Source: Azospirillum soli (GTDB taxonomy: Bacteria > Pseudomonadota > Alphaproteobacteria > Azospirillales > Azospirillaceae). Taken from it: DNA of 64,000 nucleotides. The notes beneath the pieces were generated by a model. That model did not search any database, was not told the origin of the DNA, and saw only the letters and a list, made by a program, of their open reading frames with translations. The stretch covers positions 248,001 through 312,000 of the forward strand of contig NZ_JAGINQ010000003.1 of NCBI RefSeq assembly GCF_017876165.1, in the 5' to 3' direction. Position numbers and translations under genes: made by a program. The first letter of the stretch is position 1. Each line of letters opens with the position of its first letter. Shown one piece after another: positions 1 through 8,997 of the stretch.

Positions 1-872
1 TGCGGCGTCAGGTTCCACAGCTCGCAATAGCGGCGGTTGAACAGGACGATGCGCTCGTCGGCGTCGATCATCAGAATGCCGCTGGGCATTGCCTCGATGG
101 CCGCGCGCAGCAGGGCCGCCGTCTCCAGAACCTGCCCCTCGGCCTTCACGCGGTCGGTCACGTCGATGACCGTGGTCTGGACGGCCGGCTCGCCCATCCA
201 ATCGACCACGCGGTCGATCATCTCCACCCAAACCGCCTCGCCATCACGCCGCAGGTTGCGCAGCCGCTGCACGCCGGGCGCCTCCTTGCTTTCCAGCAGC
301 ATCTGGTATGAGCGCAAGGCGCGCGTTCGTTCCTCCGGCGCGATCAGGACGGTGAGGTCGGGCAGTTCCAGCACCTCCTCCGCGGTCGTGAATCCGAAGA
401 TGCGGGCGTAGGCGTCGTTTACGAACAGCGGCTTGAAGCGCCGGTGGATCAGGATGCCCTGGATGGAGCCCTCGATCAGCCCGCGAAAGCGCGCCTCGCT
501 GGTGCTCAGCGCCCGTTCGCGGTACCGGACCTCGTGCGCGACGGCGTCCATCATCCGCGTCATGGCGGTGACCGGATCACGAGCCGTCCGATGGTCCTGA
601 ACCATGACCGAGGCATCATCGATCAGGCTTCCGAGGCTTTCGCGCAGCCGGCGGACACGAACCGCCATGCCAGCCGTCACGGCAACGGCGATGACAGCGG
701 CTCCCGCCCCGGACAACATCGCCAGCAGCCACAGCGTGCCGGCCGACAGGCCCCCGGCGCTCTCCCCGCTGGCAGCCGACAACGCCAGGATCCCCGCAGC
801 GAGCGCCAGCCCGGCCACGCCGACGAATCCGGTCGCCAGCCGGAACGCCACGCCGAACCTGTCGCCGCCCAT
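1..872 (-). CDS. PAS-domain membrane sensor protein, N-terminal part
   Basis: The gene runs off the left edge of the window, so only about 290 N-terminal residues are visible. Translation from the ATG at 872 (MGGDRFGVAFRLATGF) gives two hydrophobic segments near residues 8-32 and 40-60, expected to be membrane helices with almost no periplasmic loop. A first PAS domain follows, recognisable around FVNDAYARIFGFTTAEE, then a PAC-like tail ending near TTVIDVTDRVKAEG. A second PAS domain begins around AMPSGILMIDADERIVLFNR. Such proteins sense redox, oxygen or small ligands and usually end in a histidine kinase, GGDEF/EAL or other output domain. The output domain lies outside the window, so the class of signalling protein cannot be decided here. 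Confidence 0.8.
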   Translation of the reverse strand, partial: MGGDRFGVAFRLATGFVGVAGLALAAGILALSAASGESAGGLSAGTLWLLAMLSGAGAAVIAVAVTAGMAVRVRRLRESLGSLIDDASVMVQDHRTARDPVTAMTRMMDAVAHEVRYRERALSTSEARFRGLIEGSIQGILIHRRFKPLFVNDAYARIFGFTTAEEVLELPDLTVLIAPEERTRALRSYQMLLESKEAPGVQRLRNLRRDGEAVWVEMIDRVVDWMGEPAVQTTVIDVTDRVKAEGQVLETAALLRAAIEAMPSGILMIDADERIVLFNRRYCELWNLTP

Positions 873-1014
873 CCCCGGTTCCCTCACGCACGAGCCGAAC
901 ACACTTTAGCAACCAACGCTCGCGGAAGCGACCGTCGCATGCTGTCCGGCGCGTGCCCTCACGCCGCACCCCACGGGAAAATCACAGGGTGGCGGCGGGA
1001 AGCGCGTTCGGCGA

Positions 1015-1401
1015 TTAGCGGCTGGAGCGGGGAATCCCCAGGAGCGAGGTGATGATGTTCACGACGAAGCGCCGCTCAGGGTGCAACTCGTGCGCGGCGA
1101 CTGCGCGTCCGGCGTGGGACAGGGCGGCGCGCGCCACCGCCGCTGGATCGGGGCAGGGTTCGCCGTCGATCTGAAAGCAGGAAACGGTCTTGGTCAACTC
1201 GCGCACCGCCATCAGCGGCGGGATGCACATCAGGAACCGAGCGCTGGCCACCGGGTCATAGTCGCAACGCGCCAGCATGGTTTGCATCGTGACGACGGCC
1301 CCCGCCCCCTCGGTGCCGATCTGGTAGCGGAGCAGCCGCTTGGCCCGCTCCTCCACCGCTTCGGACCAGCCGGCGGTGGCCGTAATCAAGGGATTGATCA
1401 A
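1015..1401 (-). CDS. Small protein of unknown function
   Basis: I do not recognise the family. The reading frame is open from a TTG at 1482, but a second TTG at 1401 is preceded by a good ribosome site (GGAGG, 5 bases away), so I prefer that start (128 residues). The product has no signal peptide or membrane helix. It looks alpha-helical and soluble, with an acidic/basic N-terminus (AVEERAKRLLRYQIG), three cysteines (in ARCDYDP, LMCIPP and TVSCFQ) and a hydrophobic C-terminus (FVVNIITSLLGIP). It stands alone between the sensor gene and a tRNA gene. Codon use resembles the neighbours and the opposite-strand frames look like shadows, so I think the gene is real. No function can be offered. Confidence 0.55.
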   Translation of the reverse strand: MINPLITATAGWSEAVEERAKRLLRYQIGTEGAGAVVTMQTMLARCDYDPVASARFLMCIPPLMAVRELTKTVSCFQIDGEPCPDPAAVARAALSHAGRAVAAHELHPERRFVVNIITSLLGIPRSSR

Positions 1402-1747
1402 ACCTGCCTCCAATGCACCGGGTGAATGGGCACGCCGTGACCATCGGGTCGGACCAAAGAAGTCACATTGTTTGTGTGTCAAACCACTTCAAGAGCGTTG
1501 CGCGAAAGAGGTAGAAGCGCCCGAGCGGTCTCTTGCCGCCCTCACAATGTCGCGTCCGTACCCAGGGAGCGGTTCCACCTTGCTTCGAAAGCGAAGCAAC
1601 GGTCATGCCAATGGGGACGCTCCGCTCGGTCGCGCGCCGACCCTCCGCAATCGCGAAACGGCCACGCCCTCAGCATCAACACACATGGCGGAGTCTTGTG
1701 CCATCCCCGACGTGGGCCGTCGGCTATGCGACAAACGCAGATGACAA
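1402..1747. other. Intergenic stretch with no recognised gene
   Basis: About 350 bases between the unknown small gene and the tRNA terminator. Several overlapping short reading frames cross it on both strands, but none has a convincing start, a ribosome site or a recognisable product. It presumably holds the promoter of the small minus-strand gene. I see no repeat or RNA structure here. Confidence 0.5.
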
Positions 1748-1782
1748 CGAAAAACCCCGCCGAGTTGCTTCGGCGGGGTTTC
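1748..1782 (-). terminator. Rho-independent terminator of the tRNA-Met gene
   Basis: A 12-bp stem (plus-strand arms 1752-1763 and 1770-1781, built on AACCCCGCCGA) is followed on the minus strand by a run of five T residues. It lies 6 bases past the tRNA 3' end on the minus strand, the expected place for termination of the tRNA transcript. Confidence 0.85.
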
Positions 1783-1787
1783 CGGAT

Positions 1788-1862
1788 TGGTAGCAGCGGA
1801 GGGATTTGAACCCCCGACCAAGGGATTATGATTCCCCTGCTCTACCACTGAGCTACGCTGCC
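1788..1862 (-). tRNA. tRNA-Met (CAU), probably elongator
   Basis: The minus strand folds into a full cloverleaf of 75 bases with encoded CCA. The acceptor stem is GGCAGCG/CGCTGCT (one G-U pair), the D-arm GCTC/GAGC, the anticodon stem GGGGA/TCCCT with loop ATCATAA, and the T-arm has TTCAAAT. The anticodon is CAU (plus-strand ATG at 1828-1830). The first acceptor pair is G-U and there are no three consecutive G-C pairs in the anticodon stem base next to the loop, so it is not the initiator. The GGAATCATAATCC core resembles alphaproteobacterial elongator tRNA-Met. A lysidine-modified tRNA-Ile2 also has CAU and cannot be excluded without an identity-element search. Confidence 0.92.
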
Positions 1863-1959
1863 ATCGGGTCCGTCCGGTTCGTTCGTTTCCGTTCGTTCCG
1901 GCCGGGGCCGCTTAATTAGGCCAAGGCGGCTTGGGTGTCAACGCCGAAATTGCACTTTT

Positions 1960-3084
1960 TTATCCGGCCGTTCCGGCGATCCATCCGCCCCCCAAAACAC
2001 GGTCGCCCTGGTAGACGACGCAGGCCTGTCCGGGCGCCACGCCGTGCTGCGGTTCGTGCAATTCCACGCGCGCCGTGCCGTCGCCGCCAAGGCGCCAAGT
2101 CGCCGGGGCGGGCGGCTGGGCGGAGCGCAGCTTCACTTCGACCTCCAGCCCCTCGTCGGGCCCCAGGGCGGGGCCGAGCCAGTTCACCTCGCGCACGCTC
2201 ACCACGGCGCGGGCGAGGTCTCGGCGTGGGCCGACGACGACGCGGCGCTGCGCCGGCTCCAGCCGGACGACGAACAGCGGCTCCTCCTCGCCCTTGATGC
2301 CGCCGATGCCCAGGCCCTTGCGCTGGCCGACCGTGTAGTGGACCACGCCCCGGTGTCGGCCCAGCACGCGACCGTCCACATGCACGATCTCGCCGGGCTC
2401 CACAGCACCAGGGCGCAGCTTCGCCACCACCTCGGCGTAGGAACCGTTGGGGACGAAGCAGATGTCCTGGCTGTCCGGCTTAGCCGCCACCTCCAGCCCG
2501 TGCCGTTCGGCGAGCGCGCGCGTCTCCGGCTTGGTCAGGCCGCCGAGCGGGAAGCGCAGGAAGTCCAGTTGCTCCTGCGTCGTGGCGAACAGGAAATAGC
2601 TCTGGTCGCGGCCCGGATCGATGGCGCGGTGCAGTTCCCCCCCGCCGTCACTCCGCTGCACGCGGCGCACGTAGTGGCCGGTCGCCAGCGCGTCGGCGCC
2701 GAGGTCGCGGGCGGTGTTCAGCAGGTCGCGGAACTTGACGCGCTGGTTGCAGCGCACGCAGGGGATCGGCGTCTCGCCGCGCAGGTAGCTGTCGGCGAAG
2801 TCGTCGATCACGTCCTGGGAAAAGCGCCCCTCGTAATCCAGCACATAGTGCGGGATGCCGATGCGGTCGGCGACCTGCCGGGCGTCGTAGATGTCCTGGC
2901 CGGCGCAGCAGGCGCCGGGCTTCTGCACGGCCATGCCGTGATCGTAGAGCTGGAGCGTGATGCCGACGACGTCATACCCCTCCTCCCGCAGCACGGCCGC
3001 AGTGACGGAGGAATCGACGCCGCCCGACATGGCCACGACCACGCGGGTGTCCTGGGGACGCTTGGAAATACCGAGGGAATTCAT
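1960..3084 (-). CDS. mnmA: tRNA-specific 2-thiouridylase MnmA
   Basis: MnmA puts sulfur on C2 of the wobble uridine of tRNA-Lys, -Glu and -Gln in the cytoplasm, using ATP and a sulfur relay fed by a cysteine desulfurase. The 374-residue product has the usual length. Near the N-terminus it has the PP-loop ATP-pyrophosphatase motif SGGVDSS (residues 20-26). The two catalytic cysteines are in [10 protein letters not shown] and [10 protein letters not shown]. The tRNA-binding centre and C-terminal beta-barrel follow ([14 protein letters not shown]). It is the last gene of the minus-strand Fe-S/sulfur group, 75 bases after the ferredoxin gene, which fits its dependence on persulfide sulfur from the desulfurase encoded upstream. 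Confidence 0.97.
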   Translation of the reverse strand: MNSLGISKRPQDTRVVVAMSGGVDSSVTAAVLREEGYDVVGITLQLYDHGMAVQKPGACCAGQDIYDARQVADRIGIPHYVLDYEGRFSQDVIDDFADSYLRGETPIPCVRCNQRVKFRDLLNTARDLGADALATGHYVRRVQRSDGGGELHRAIDPGRDQSYFLFATTQEQLDFLRFPLGGLTKPETRALAERHGLEVAAKPDSQDICFVPNGSYAEVVAKLRPGAVEPGEIVHVDGRVLGRHRGVVHYTVGQRKGLGIGGIKGEEEPLFVVRLEPAQRRVVVGPRRDLARAVVSVREVNWLGPALGPDEGLEVEVKLRSAQPPAPATWRLGGDGTARVELHEPQHGVAPGQACVVYQGDRVLGGGWIAGTAG

Positions 3085-3158
3085 GGCGCCCTATATGGGC
3101 TGCGGAGCATCGGGAAAAACCCCTTCCCCACACCAAAGGCGGGGAAGGGTTCGCATCC

Positions 3159-3488
3159 TCACTTCATGGCGTTGTTGGTGCCGCCCGGCAGGCGGACGGT
3201 CAGGCCGTCCAGCTCTTCGCTCATGATGATCTGGCAGCCCAGGCGCGAGGTCTTGGTCAGGCCGAAGGCGAGGTCGAGCATGTCCTCCTCGTCCTCCGAG
3301 GCGTCGGCCAGCACGTCGAACCACTCCGGCTCCACGACAATGTGGCAGGTCGAGCAGGCGAGCGAGCCCTCGCAGGCACCTTCCAGATCCAGGCCGTGCT
3401 TGTGCGCGACCTCCAGCACGGACAGGCCGAGCGGGGCGTCCACCTCGTGGCGGGTGCCGTTGGGCTCGATGAAGGTCATCTTGGGCAT
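3159..3488 (-). CDS. fdx: [2Fe-2S] ferredoxin, adrenodoxin/Isc type
   Basis: A 109-residue adrenodoxin-type ferredoxin that supplies electrons for Fe-S cluster assembly. The start ATG at 3488 ([11 protein letters not shown]) has an AGGAGAG ribosome site 6 bases upstream. The longer open frame upstream of it is not coding. The cluster ligands follow the C-X5-C-X2-C pattern in [12 protein letters not shown], with the fourth cysteine in SRLGCQII. The N-terminal beta sheet ([20 protein letters not shown]) is typical. It follows hscB by 92 bases and precedes mnmA. In complete isc operons hscA stands between hscB and fdx, but it is missing here. Confidence 0.95.
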   Translation of the reverse strand: MPKMTFIEPNGTRHEVDAPLGLSVLEVAHKHGLDLEGACEGSLACSTCHIVVEPEWFDVLADASEDEEDMLDLAFGLTKTSRLGCQIIMSEELDGLTVRLPGGTNNAMK

Positions 3489-3579
3489 CGGGTACTCTCC
3501 TGGTGGTCGTCCCTGGCGGGATCGTCGCCCTTGCGGGCTCTTGGTTGTGATCGCGGTGATGTAAATAAAGCGTCTTGTC

Positions 3580-4224
3580 TTAAGGAGTCTTTGGGGCCAG
3601 CTCGACGCGGCGCGCACGGGACGCGGCGCACAGGGCCTCCAGCTGCTCCAGCCGCGCGAGGATGCGCGCGGCGTTGTCGGTCTGCCCGTTGCGGAAGGCG
3701 ATGGCAAGATACTTGATGCAGGACTCGATGCGCTGCCCGACGTCGGCGGCCAGCCGGTCGATGGCCGCGACATCCTGCGCGGCGGCCAGCTGGCCGGACA
3801 GGGCTGTCACCTCCTCGTCCTCCTCCGCCTCCTGCGCCGGCACGCCGAGCAGCCCCAGCAGGTAGCGCGCCCGGCTCACCGGATCGCGCAGCGCCTCGTG
3901 GGCCTCGGCCAGCGCGTCCAGCTGGGCGCGGGCGTTGCTCTGCTGGCGGGCGCCTCGGGCGGCGAAGCGTTCCGGGTCGAGCGCGCGGGAGAAGCCGGCG
4001 TGTTGGCGGTTCAGCACCTCCAGCTCGATGTCGAAGCGGCGCTCCAGCCCCAGCCGGGTGAAATGGTCCAGCGGGCGCGGCGCCTGGACCGCGCCGCAGG
4101 AATGGCAGAACAGCGCGCGCGCCGTCACCGACCGGCCGCACAGCCAGCACGGCTCCATATCGCCGTCGATGGAACCGGCGATCCCCTTGGGGGCAACCGG
4201 CGGGCCGGAATCGGAAGTGGTCAT
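3580..4224 (-). CDS. hscB: Fe-S assembly co-chaperone HscB (J-domain protein)
   Basis: HscB is the J-domain partner of the Hsp70-type chaperone HscA and delivers the scaffold protein IscU to it. The product has a zinc-finger-like N-terminal pair of C-X2-C motifs (CWLCGRS and CHSCGAV), as in longer HscB proteins. The J domain follows ([15 protein letters not shown]). The usual HPD is not obvious; a family-typical loop is expected near [14 protein letters not shown], where HPD reads HAG/LDP. The C-terminal three-helix IscU-binding domain starts near residue 100. I chose the ATG at 4224 (MTTSDSGPP) over one 20 codons upstream because alignable sequence begins only after it. No iscU or hscA is present nearby, so its partners must be encoded elsewhere. 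Confidence 0.9.
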   Translation of the reverse strand: MTTSDSGPPVAPKGIAGSIDGDMEPCWLCGRSVTARALFCHSCGAVQAPRPLDHFTRLGLERRFDIELEVLNRQHAGFSRALDPERFAARGARQQSNARAQLDALAEAHEALRDPVSRARYLLGLLGVPAQEAEEDEEVTALSGQLAAAQDVAAIDRLAADVGQRIESCIKYLAIAFRNGQTDNAARILARLEQLEALCAASRARRVELAPKTP

Positions 4225-4357
4225 GGTCACCGTCCGTCGAAGCACCGAATCGAAAAACCGGGCGCAAGGCCGTTTGCCGGGCATCCGGGCGCGTCATACC
4301 CAGAAGCGCCCCGCGACGCAACGTTCGAATCGAAGATTCCCGATCCGCGCACTCGGG

Positions 4358-5476
4358 TCACGCCGCCGGTTGCCGCACCAGCCGCCGGGCCATCGCCGTC
4401 CAGGCGGCGACGAAGCGTTCCACCGCGTCGGCGTCACTGTCCCAACCCAGGCTGACGCGGATCGCCGAGGAGGCCGTGTCGGTGTCCTCGGCCATGGCGG
4501 CCAGCACATGCGAGGGCTTCACCTTGCCGCTGGAGCAGGCCGACCCGGCGCTGACCGCCACCCCGGCGAGGTCCAGCGCCATCACCTGCGTTTCCCCCGG
4601 CACGCTGGGCAGCACGAGGCAGCTTGTGTTGCCGACACGCGGGCTTGCCGCCCCCATGGCGCGGGCGCCCGGAACGGCGGCCAGCGCGCGCGTTTCCAAA
4701 TCGTCCCGCAATTCCGCAAGACGCGCGGCGCCGGGCAGTTCCTCCAGCGCCAGACGAGCGGCGGCGCCGAAGCCGACCAGCCCGACAACATTTTCCGTGC
4801 CGGCGCGGCGGCGCTTCTCCTGCCCACCGCCCCGGATCAGCGCCTCCGGCTCCAGCCCCTCGGCGATCACCAGCGCGCCGACGCCCGCCGGCCCACCGAT
4901 CTTGTGCGCGGACAGGGTTATCAGGTCGGCCCCCAACTCAGCGAGGCTCAGCGGCAGCCGCCCGGCCGCCTGCACGGCGTCGCAATGGAACAGCGCGCCG
5001 TGCGCGTGCGCCAGCGCCGCCGCTTCGGCCACCGGCTGAATCACCCCGGTCTCGTTGTTCGCCAGCATCAGGGAGACGAGCGCCGGCCCCTCCCCCTCGG
5101 CCAGCAACCGGCCGAGCGCGTCCAGATCGGTGACACCGTTGCGGTCCGCGGGAACGCGGAGTGCGTCCGGCGCCGCCGCCAGCACCGAGTCATGCTCAAT
5201 GGCGGAGGTGATGATGCGCCGCCCCGGAAAGCCGCGCAGCGCCAGATTGTTGGCTTCCGTGCCGCTGCCGGTGAACAGCACCTGGGCCGGCTTCACCCCG
5301 GCCAGCGCGGCGACGTGGGCGCGCGCCTCCTCGACCGCGCGGCGCACCGTGCGGCCAAAACCGTGCACCGACGACGGGTTGCCGACGAGGTCCATAGCCT
5401 GGACCATCGCCGCTTTGACCTCCGGCTTCAGAGGCGCCGACGCGTTGTGGTCGAGATAGACGCGGCTCACACCCAA
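4358..5476 (-). CDS. Cysteine desulfurase, NifS/IscS-like
   Basis: A PLP enzyme converting L-cysteine to alanine and enzyme-bound persulfide for Fe-S and thiolation pathways. The 372-residue product opens with the family signature YLDHNASAPLKPEV. It has the PLP lysine in SAHKIGGPAGVGAL and the persulfide cysteine in the loop SAGSACSSGKVKPSHVL. The substrate-binding motif NNETGV is also present. It sits 31 bases downstream of iscR in the same direction. In many alphaproteobacteria this position holds a NifS-like desulfurase followed by a separate iscS-iscU-iscA set. Here it is the only desulfurase of the locus, so calling it iscS would be a guess. Confidence 0.93.
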   Translation of the reverse strand: MGVSRVYLDHNASAPLKPEVKAAMVQAMDLVGNPSSVHGFGRTVRRAVEEARAHVAALAGVKPAQVLFTGSGTEANNLALRGFPGRRIITSAIEHDSVLAAAPDALRVPADRNGVTDLDALGRLLAEGEGPALVSLMLANNETGVIQPVAEAAALAHAHGALFHCDAVQAAGRLPLSLAELGADLITLSAHKIGGPAGVGALVIAEGLEPEALIRGGGQEKRRRAGTENVVGLVGFGAAARLALEELPGAARLAELRDDLETRALAAVPGARAMGAASPRVGNTSCLVLPSVPGETQVMALDLAGVAVSAGSACSSGKVKPSHVLAAMAEDTDTASSAIRVSLGWDSDADAVERFVAAWTAMARRLVRQPAA

Positions 5477-5507
5477 ACGATCACTCTTCTAAGCCCACTC
5501 CACCCGC

Positions 5508-5990
5508 TCACTCGGCGGCGACGGCGGCGCCCTCGCCGGCCGGCTGCGGAAGACGGATGGTCAGGCCGCTGGTGCCGATGATGCGGCGCTCGACCACGTC
5601 GGCCACCGTCACGGAGCTGAGATACATGTGGATCTGGTTGCCCAGCTCCTCCCACAGGTCGTGGGTCAGGCAGCGCGAGCGGTTGGTGCGGCAGCCCTGC
5701 GGCGTGCCGTTGGCGCAGCGGGTCGTGCGGATCGGCTCGTCCACCGCCAGGATGATGTCGGACACGCGCGTGGCGTCGGCCGGGTGGGCCAGCAGATAGC
5801 CGCCGCCGGGGCCGCGCACGCTCTTCACCAGACCGCCCTTGCGCAGCTTGGCGAACAGCTGTTCCAGGTAGGACAGCGAGATTTCCTGGCGTTCCGCGAT
5901 GTCGGCAAGAGCGACGGGGCTTCCCTGGCTGGTGGCGGCAAGATCGACCATGGCCATGACGGCATAGCGTCCCTTGGTGCTGAGTCTCAT
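5508..5990 (-). CDS. iscR: Rrf2-family Fe-S regulator IscR
   Basis: IscR is a winged-helix DNA-binding repressor/activator that senses Fe-S cluster status. The 160-residue product begins MRLSTKGRYAVMAM, diagnostic of the family. It carries the helix-turn-helix region around ALADIAERQEISLSYLEQL and the wing VRGPGGGYLL. Three cysteines that would hold a [2Fe-2S] cluster occur as C-X7-C-X6-C (RCANGTPQGC, then SRCLTH). Its position ahead of the desulfurase gene suggests it controls this operon and possibly a suf or isc set elsewhere. The start ATG at 5990 is preceded by AAGGAGGG. Confidence 0.95.
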   Translation of the reverse strand: MRLSTKGRYAVMAMVDLAATSQGSPVALADIAERQEISLSYLEQLFAKLRKGGLVKSVRGPGGGYLLAHPADATRVSDIILAVDEPIRTTRCANGTPQGCRTNRSRCLTHDLWEELGNQIHMYLSSVTVADVVERRIIGTSGLTIRLPQPAGEGAAVAAE

Positions 5991-6078
5991 CTTGATCCCT
6001 CCTTACCCTTCTCTCTCCCCGGCCCGACCCGATGGGTGCGGAACCCGGCCTCGCAATGGTGTTTCGAATGGTATGCCG

Positions 6079-6834
6079 TCAACATGGCTTGATCGAGCCG
6101 CCATCGGCCGACACCGGCTCCGGCGTGCTCAAAGGCATTGTGTTGTGAGGCTTCGTGTTCAAGGTTTGCGGTGCGTCGGCGCGCTCCGATTCCAATTCCT
6201 CAACCCGCTGGCGCAGGGCGGACACCTGATCCAGCAGCCCGTTCAGCGCGCGGGCCACGGGGTCGGGAATGTCGCCGCAGGGCGTGCCATAGGGCATGAA
6301 TTTCTGAGTCTCGGCCCGGTCGCGCGGCGTGACGGCCTTGGCCGGGATGCCGACCACGGCGACGCCCGGCGCCACGTCGGCGACGACGACCGCGTTGGCA
6401 CCGACGCGCGCGCCGGCCCCAATCGTAATGGCACCCAGCACCTTCGCCCCGGCGCCGACGATCACGCCGTCCCCCAGCGTCGGGTGGCGCTTGCCCTGAT
6501 GCAGCGAGGTGCCGCCCAGCGTAACCCCATGATACAGCATGACATCGTCACCGATCTCGGCGGTCTCGCCGATGACGACGCCCATGCCGTGATCGATGAA
6601 GAAGCGGCGGCCGATGGTGGCGCCGGGGTGAACTTCGATGCCGGTCAGCGCGCGGGAGATCTGCGACACGACGCGCGCGGCGAGCTTCCAGCCGCGATCC
6701 CAGCAATAATGGGCGATCCGGTGCAGGACGATGGCGTGCAGGCCGGGATAGCACAGTGCCACCTCCACCCGCGAGCGCGCGGCCGGGTCGCGCGCCATAA
6801 TCCCGTCGATCTCTTCGCGAAGATGCTTGAACAC
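6079..6834 (-). CDS. cysE: Serine O-acetyltransferase (CysE)
   Basis: CysE transfers acetyl from acetyl-CoA to serine, giving O-acetylserine for cysteine synthesis. The catalytic core begins [19 protein letters not shown] and continues with the left-handed beta-helix hexapeptide repeats. The active-site region [18 protein letters not shown] holds the catalytic His/Asp pair, and HGVTLGGT is present too. The most plausible start is the GTG at 6834 (251 residues). The frame stays open to 6963 but that extension is not alignable to the family. The C-terminal tail is long and hydrophilic. Placing it upstream of iscR and a cysteine desulfurase links cysteine supply to Fe-S sulfur demand. The weak ribosome site leaves the start uncertain. 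Confidence 0.93.
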   Translation of the reverse strand: MFKHLREEIDGIMARDPAARSRVEVALCYPGLHAIVLHRIAHYCWDRGWKLAARVVSQISRALTGIEVHPGATIGRRFFIDHGMGVVIGETAEIGDDVMLYHGVTLGGTSLHQGKRHPTLGDGVIVGAGAKVLGAITIGAGARVGANAVVVADVAPGVAVVGIPAKAVTPRDRAETQKFMPYGTPCGDIPDPVARALNGLLDQVSALRQRVEELESERADAPQTLNTKPHNTMPLSTPEPVSADGGSIKPC

Positions 6835-7097
6835 AAGAACACCCGCCGTGGTATAGTCCGCCCTCCTGCCGAGGGAGAATATCTTTCGCAAGGAACTCCG
6901 ACCCGTGCCTCGCCGGTCGCGCGGGTTGCCCTTAAGGACTGTCGACGCATATAAGATGACCAAGCAAAACGGTCAAGAATTGTGTTCGAAAAATCCATGC
7001 TTTGCAATGGGCAACCACGCGCGCTTGCCGGGCCGGCCGCCCCCCGGCGTTCCGGTGGTTCGGATCAACCTTTGTTCGCGTCAGGATCGTCGCCCCC

Positions 7098-7763
7098 ATG
7101 CCTGAAGTGACCATCAACGGTCCGGCCGGCCGGCTCGAAGGCCGCTACACCCACGGCACCTCGCCCAACGCGCCCGTTGCCCTGCTGCTGCATCCGCACC
7201 CTCACCACAACGGGACGATGAACAACAAGGTGGTCTTCACCCTGTTCCAGTCCTTTACGAAGCGCGGCTATTCGGCCCTGCGCTTCAATTTCCGGGGTGT
7301 CGGCCGCAGCCAGGGCACCTACGACAAGGGCGAGGGCGAACTGGCCGACGCGGCAGCGGCGCTGGACTGGCTTCAGACCTACAACCCCAACGCCCCGGTG
7401 TGCTGGATTGCCGGCGTGTCGTTCGGGGCCTGGATCGGCATGCAGCTTCTGATGCGCCGGCCGGAGATCGACGGCTTCGTGTCCGTCTCCCCGCCCGCGA
7501 ACCTCTTCGACTTCTCCTTCCTGGCGCCCTGCCCCTCCTCGGGCCTGATCATCCATGGCGACAAGGACGAGCTGGTGCCCCAGGCGGCGGTGACCAAGCT
7601 GGTGACCAAGCTCTCGCACCAGAAGGACATCCGCATCGACCACCGCGTGGTCCCCGGCGCCAACCACTTCTTCGCCAACCGCTCCGACGATCTGGCGGTG
7701 CAGGTGGACGACTATCTGGATCGCGCGCTCGGCAACCCGGTCGCGGCGGCGGTGGTGGAGTGA
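7098..7763 (+). CDS. Alpha/beta hydrolase
   Basis: A 221-residue serine hydrolase of the alpha/beta fold. The N-terminal strand MPEVTINGPAGRLEGRY is followed by the oxyanion region LLLHPHPHHNGTMNNKVV. The nucleophile elbow is GVSFGAW (Ser in G-X-S-X-G) and the acid is in IHGDKDELVP. The catalytic histidine is in VVPGANHFF. Proteins of this subgroup are commonly encoded beside iscR/cysteine desulfurase genes in alphaproteobacteria, here divergently from cysE. The substrate is unknown. The start ATG at 7098 is chosen because homology begins there; the frame is open further upstream. Confidence 0.9.
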   Translation: MPEVTINGPAGRLEGRYTHGTSPNAPVALLLHPHPHHNGTMNNKVVFTLFQSFTKRGYSALRFNFRGVGRSQGTYDKGEGELADAAAALDWLQTYNPNAPVCWIAGVSFGAWIGMQLLMRRPEIDGFVSVSPPANLFDFSFLAPCPSSGLIIHGDKDELVPQAAVTKLVTKLSHQKDIRIDHRVVPGANHFFANRSDDLAVQVDDYLDRALGNPVAAAVVE

Positions 7764-7773
7764 GGGTGGCGGA

Positions 7774-7926
7774 ATGAGCCTGCGCGCGCTGGTCATCGCG
7801 GCGGTCGCGGCGCTGTCGTTGTCCGCCTGCACATCCACGTCCCCAAGCGAGTTCCTCGCCGGCGCTTTCGGCAGCTGGTGCCGGACATCCTCCAACTGCG
7901 ACGACCACACCCGGCGCCAGCCGTAA
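7774..7926 (+). CDS. Small predicted lipoprotein, 50 residues
   Basis: A short gene found by reading the gap after the hydrolase gene. ATG at 7774 follows GGAGTGAGGG and gives MSLRALVIAAVAALSLSACT. This is a lysine-free but arginine-bearing n-region, a hydrophobic stretch, and a lipobox LSAC with the lipidated cysteine at position 19. The mature part is about 32 residues with two further cysteines (SWCRTSSNC). This suggests a tiny envelope lipoprotein, possibly with a disulfide. It starts 10 bases after the hydrolase stop, so the two are probably co-transcribed, and it ends just short of the convergent anmK. The family is not recognised. Confidence 0.72.
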   Translation: MSLRALVIAAVAALSLSACTSTSPSEFLAGAFGSWCRTSSNCDDHTRRQP

Positions 7927-7932
7927 GGCTTC

Positions 7933-8997
7933 TCACCCCACCGGGTGGAACCGCCCACCGGTCATCGGTTCCGGCACGCCCGTGGTGGTCGGGACGCTGA
8001 GCGGCAGGCCCTTGCGGCTGCGCACCGCCAGATAGGCGAAGGCCTGCGCCTCCAGCGCATCGCCGTTCCAGCCGACCTCTTCCACGGGGGCGACGGGCAC
8101 GCCCAGCCGGTCGGCCAGCATCCCCATCAGCGTCCGGTTGCAGCGTCCGCCGCCGCAGACGAGCCAGCGCACCGGCGCTTCCGGCAGGTGCGGCACCACA
8201 CGCGCCACCGACGACGCCGTGAAGGCGGTCAGCGTCGCCGCGCCATCCTCCACCGACAGGCTTTGCACGGGCGCCGGATCGAAGGCGTCGCGGTCGAGCG
8301 ACTTGGGCGCCGGCCGGTCGAAATAGGCATGGTCGAGCAGCGCCGCCAGCGCCTCCGCATCCACCCGCCCGCGCGCCGCCAGCGCACCATCGGCATCATA
8401 CCGCGCGCCATTCCGTTGCAGCACCCAATCATCCACCAGCGCGTTGCCCGGCCCGGTGTCGCAGGCGATGACGTTTCCATCACGCCCGACCCAGGTAACG
8501 TTCGCCACCCCGCCGACGTTCAGCACGGCGAGCGGGCGCGGCAGTTCCTCGGCCAGCGCGCGGTGGAACAGCGGCACCAGCGGCGCCCCTTGCCCGCCCG
8601 CCTGCACGTCGGCCGTGCGGAAGTCGTTCACGACCGCGATGCCGGTCAGTCGCGCCAGATGCGCCCCGTCGCCGATCTGCCAGGTGCGGCGCTCCTCCGG
8701 CGCGTGGTGGATGGTGTGGCCGTGGAAGCCGATCAGGTCCACGTCCCGCGCCGCCACGCCCGCCTCCACCAGCAGGCGGCGCACGGCGTCGGCGTGGACC
8801 TCGGTCAACTCCCGCTCCACCGCCTCCACTGGCCCCTTGCCGCCGAGGCAGGAGCGCAGCCGCGCGCGGAACCCGTCCTCATAGGGAATGGTGACGAAGG
8901 CTTGCGGCTCGACCCTAACCTCGCCATCGGTGAGGACCAGCGCGGCGTCGATGCCGTCCATGGAGGTGCCGCTCATCAGCCCGACGACGGTGTGCAT
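7933..8997 (-). CDS. anmK: Anhydro-N-acetylmuramic acid kinase
   Basis: AnmK opens and phosphorylates 1,6-anhydro-MurNAc to MurNAc-6-phosphate in cell-wall recycling. The 354-residue product has the N-terminal phosphate-binding signature GLMSGTSMDGIDAAL. The catalytic Asp region is ACDTGPGNALVDDWV. The second nucleotide-binding motif is VCGGGRCNRTLM, and the C-terminal EEVGWNGDALEAQAFA is conserved. The length is normal for the family. It is transcribed divergently from tyrS with about 105 bases between the starts, an arrangement frequently seen in alphaproteobacteria. Confidence 0.96.
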   Translation of the reverse strand: MHTVVGLMSGTSMDGIDAALVLTDGEVRVEPQAFVTIPYEDGFRARLRSCLGGKGPVEAVERELTEVHADAVRRLLVEAGVAARDVDLIGFHGHTIHHAPEERRTWQIGDGAHLARLTGIAVVNDFRTADVQAGGQGAPLVPLFHRALAEELPRPLAVLNVGGVANVTWVGRDGNVIACDTGPGNALVDDWVLQRNGARYDADGALAARGRVDAEALAALLDHAYFDRPAPKSLDRDAFDPAPVQSLSVEDGAATLTAFTASSVARVVPHLPEAPVRWLVCGGGRCNRTLMGMLADRLGVPVAPVEEVGWNGDALEAQAFAYLAVRSRKGLPLSVPTTTGVPEPMTGGRFHPVG

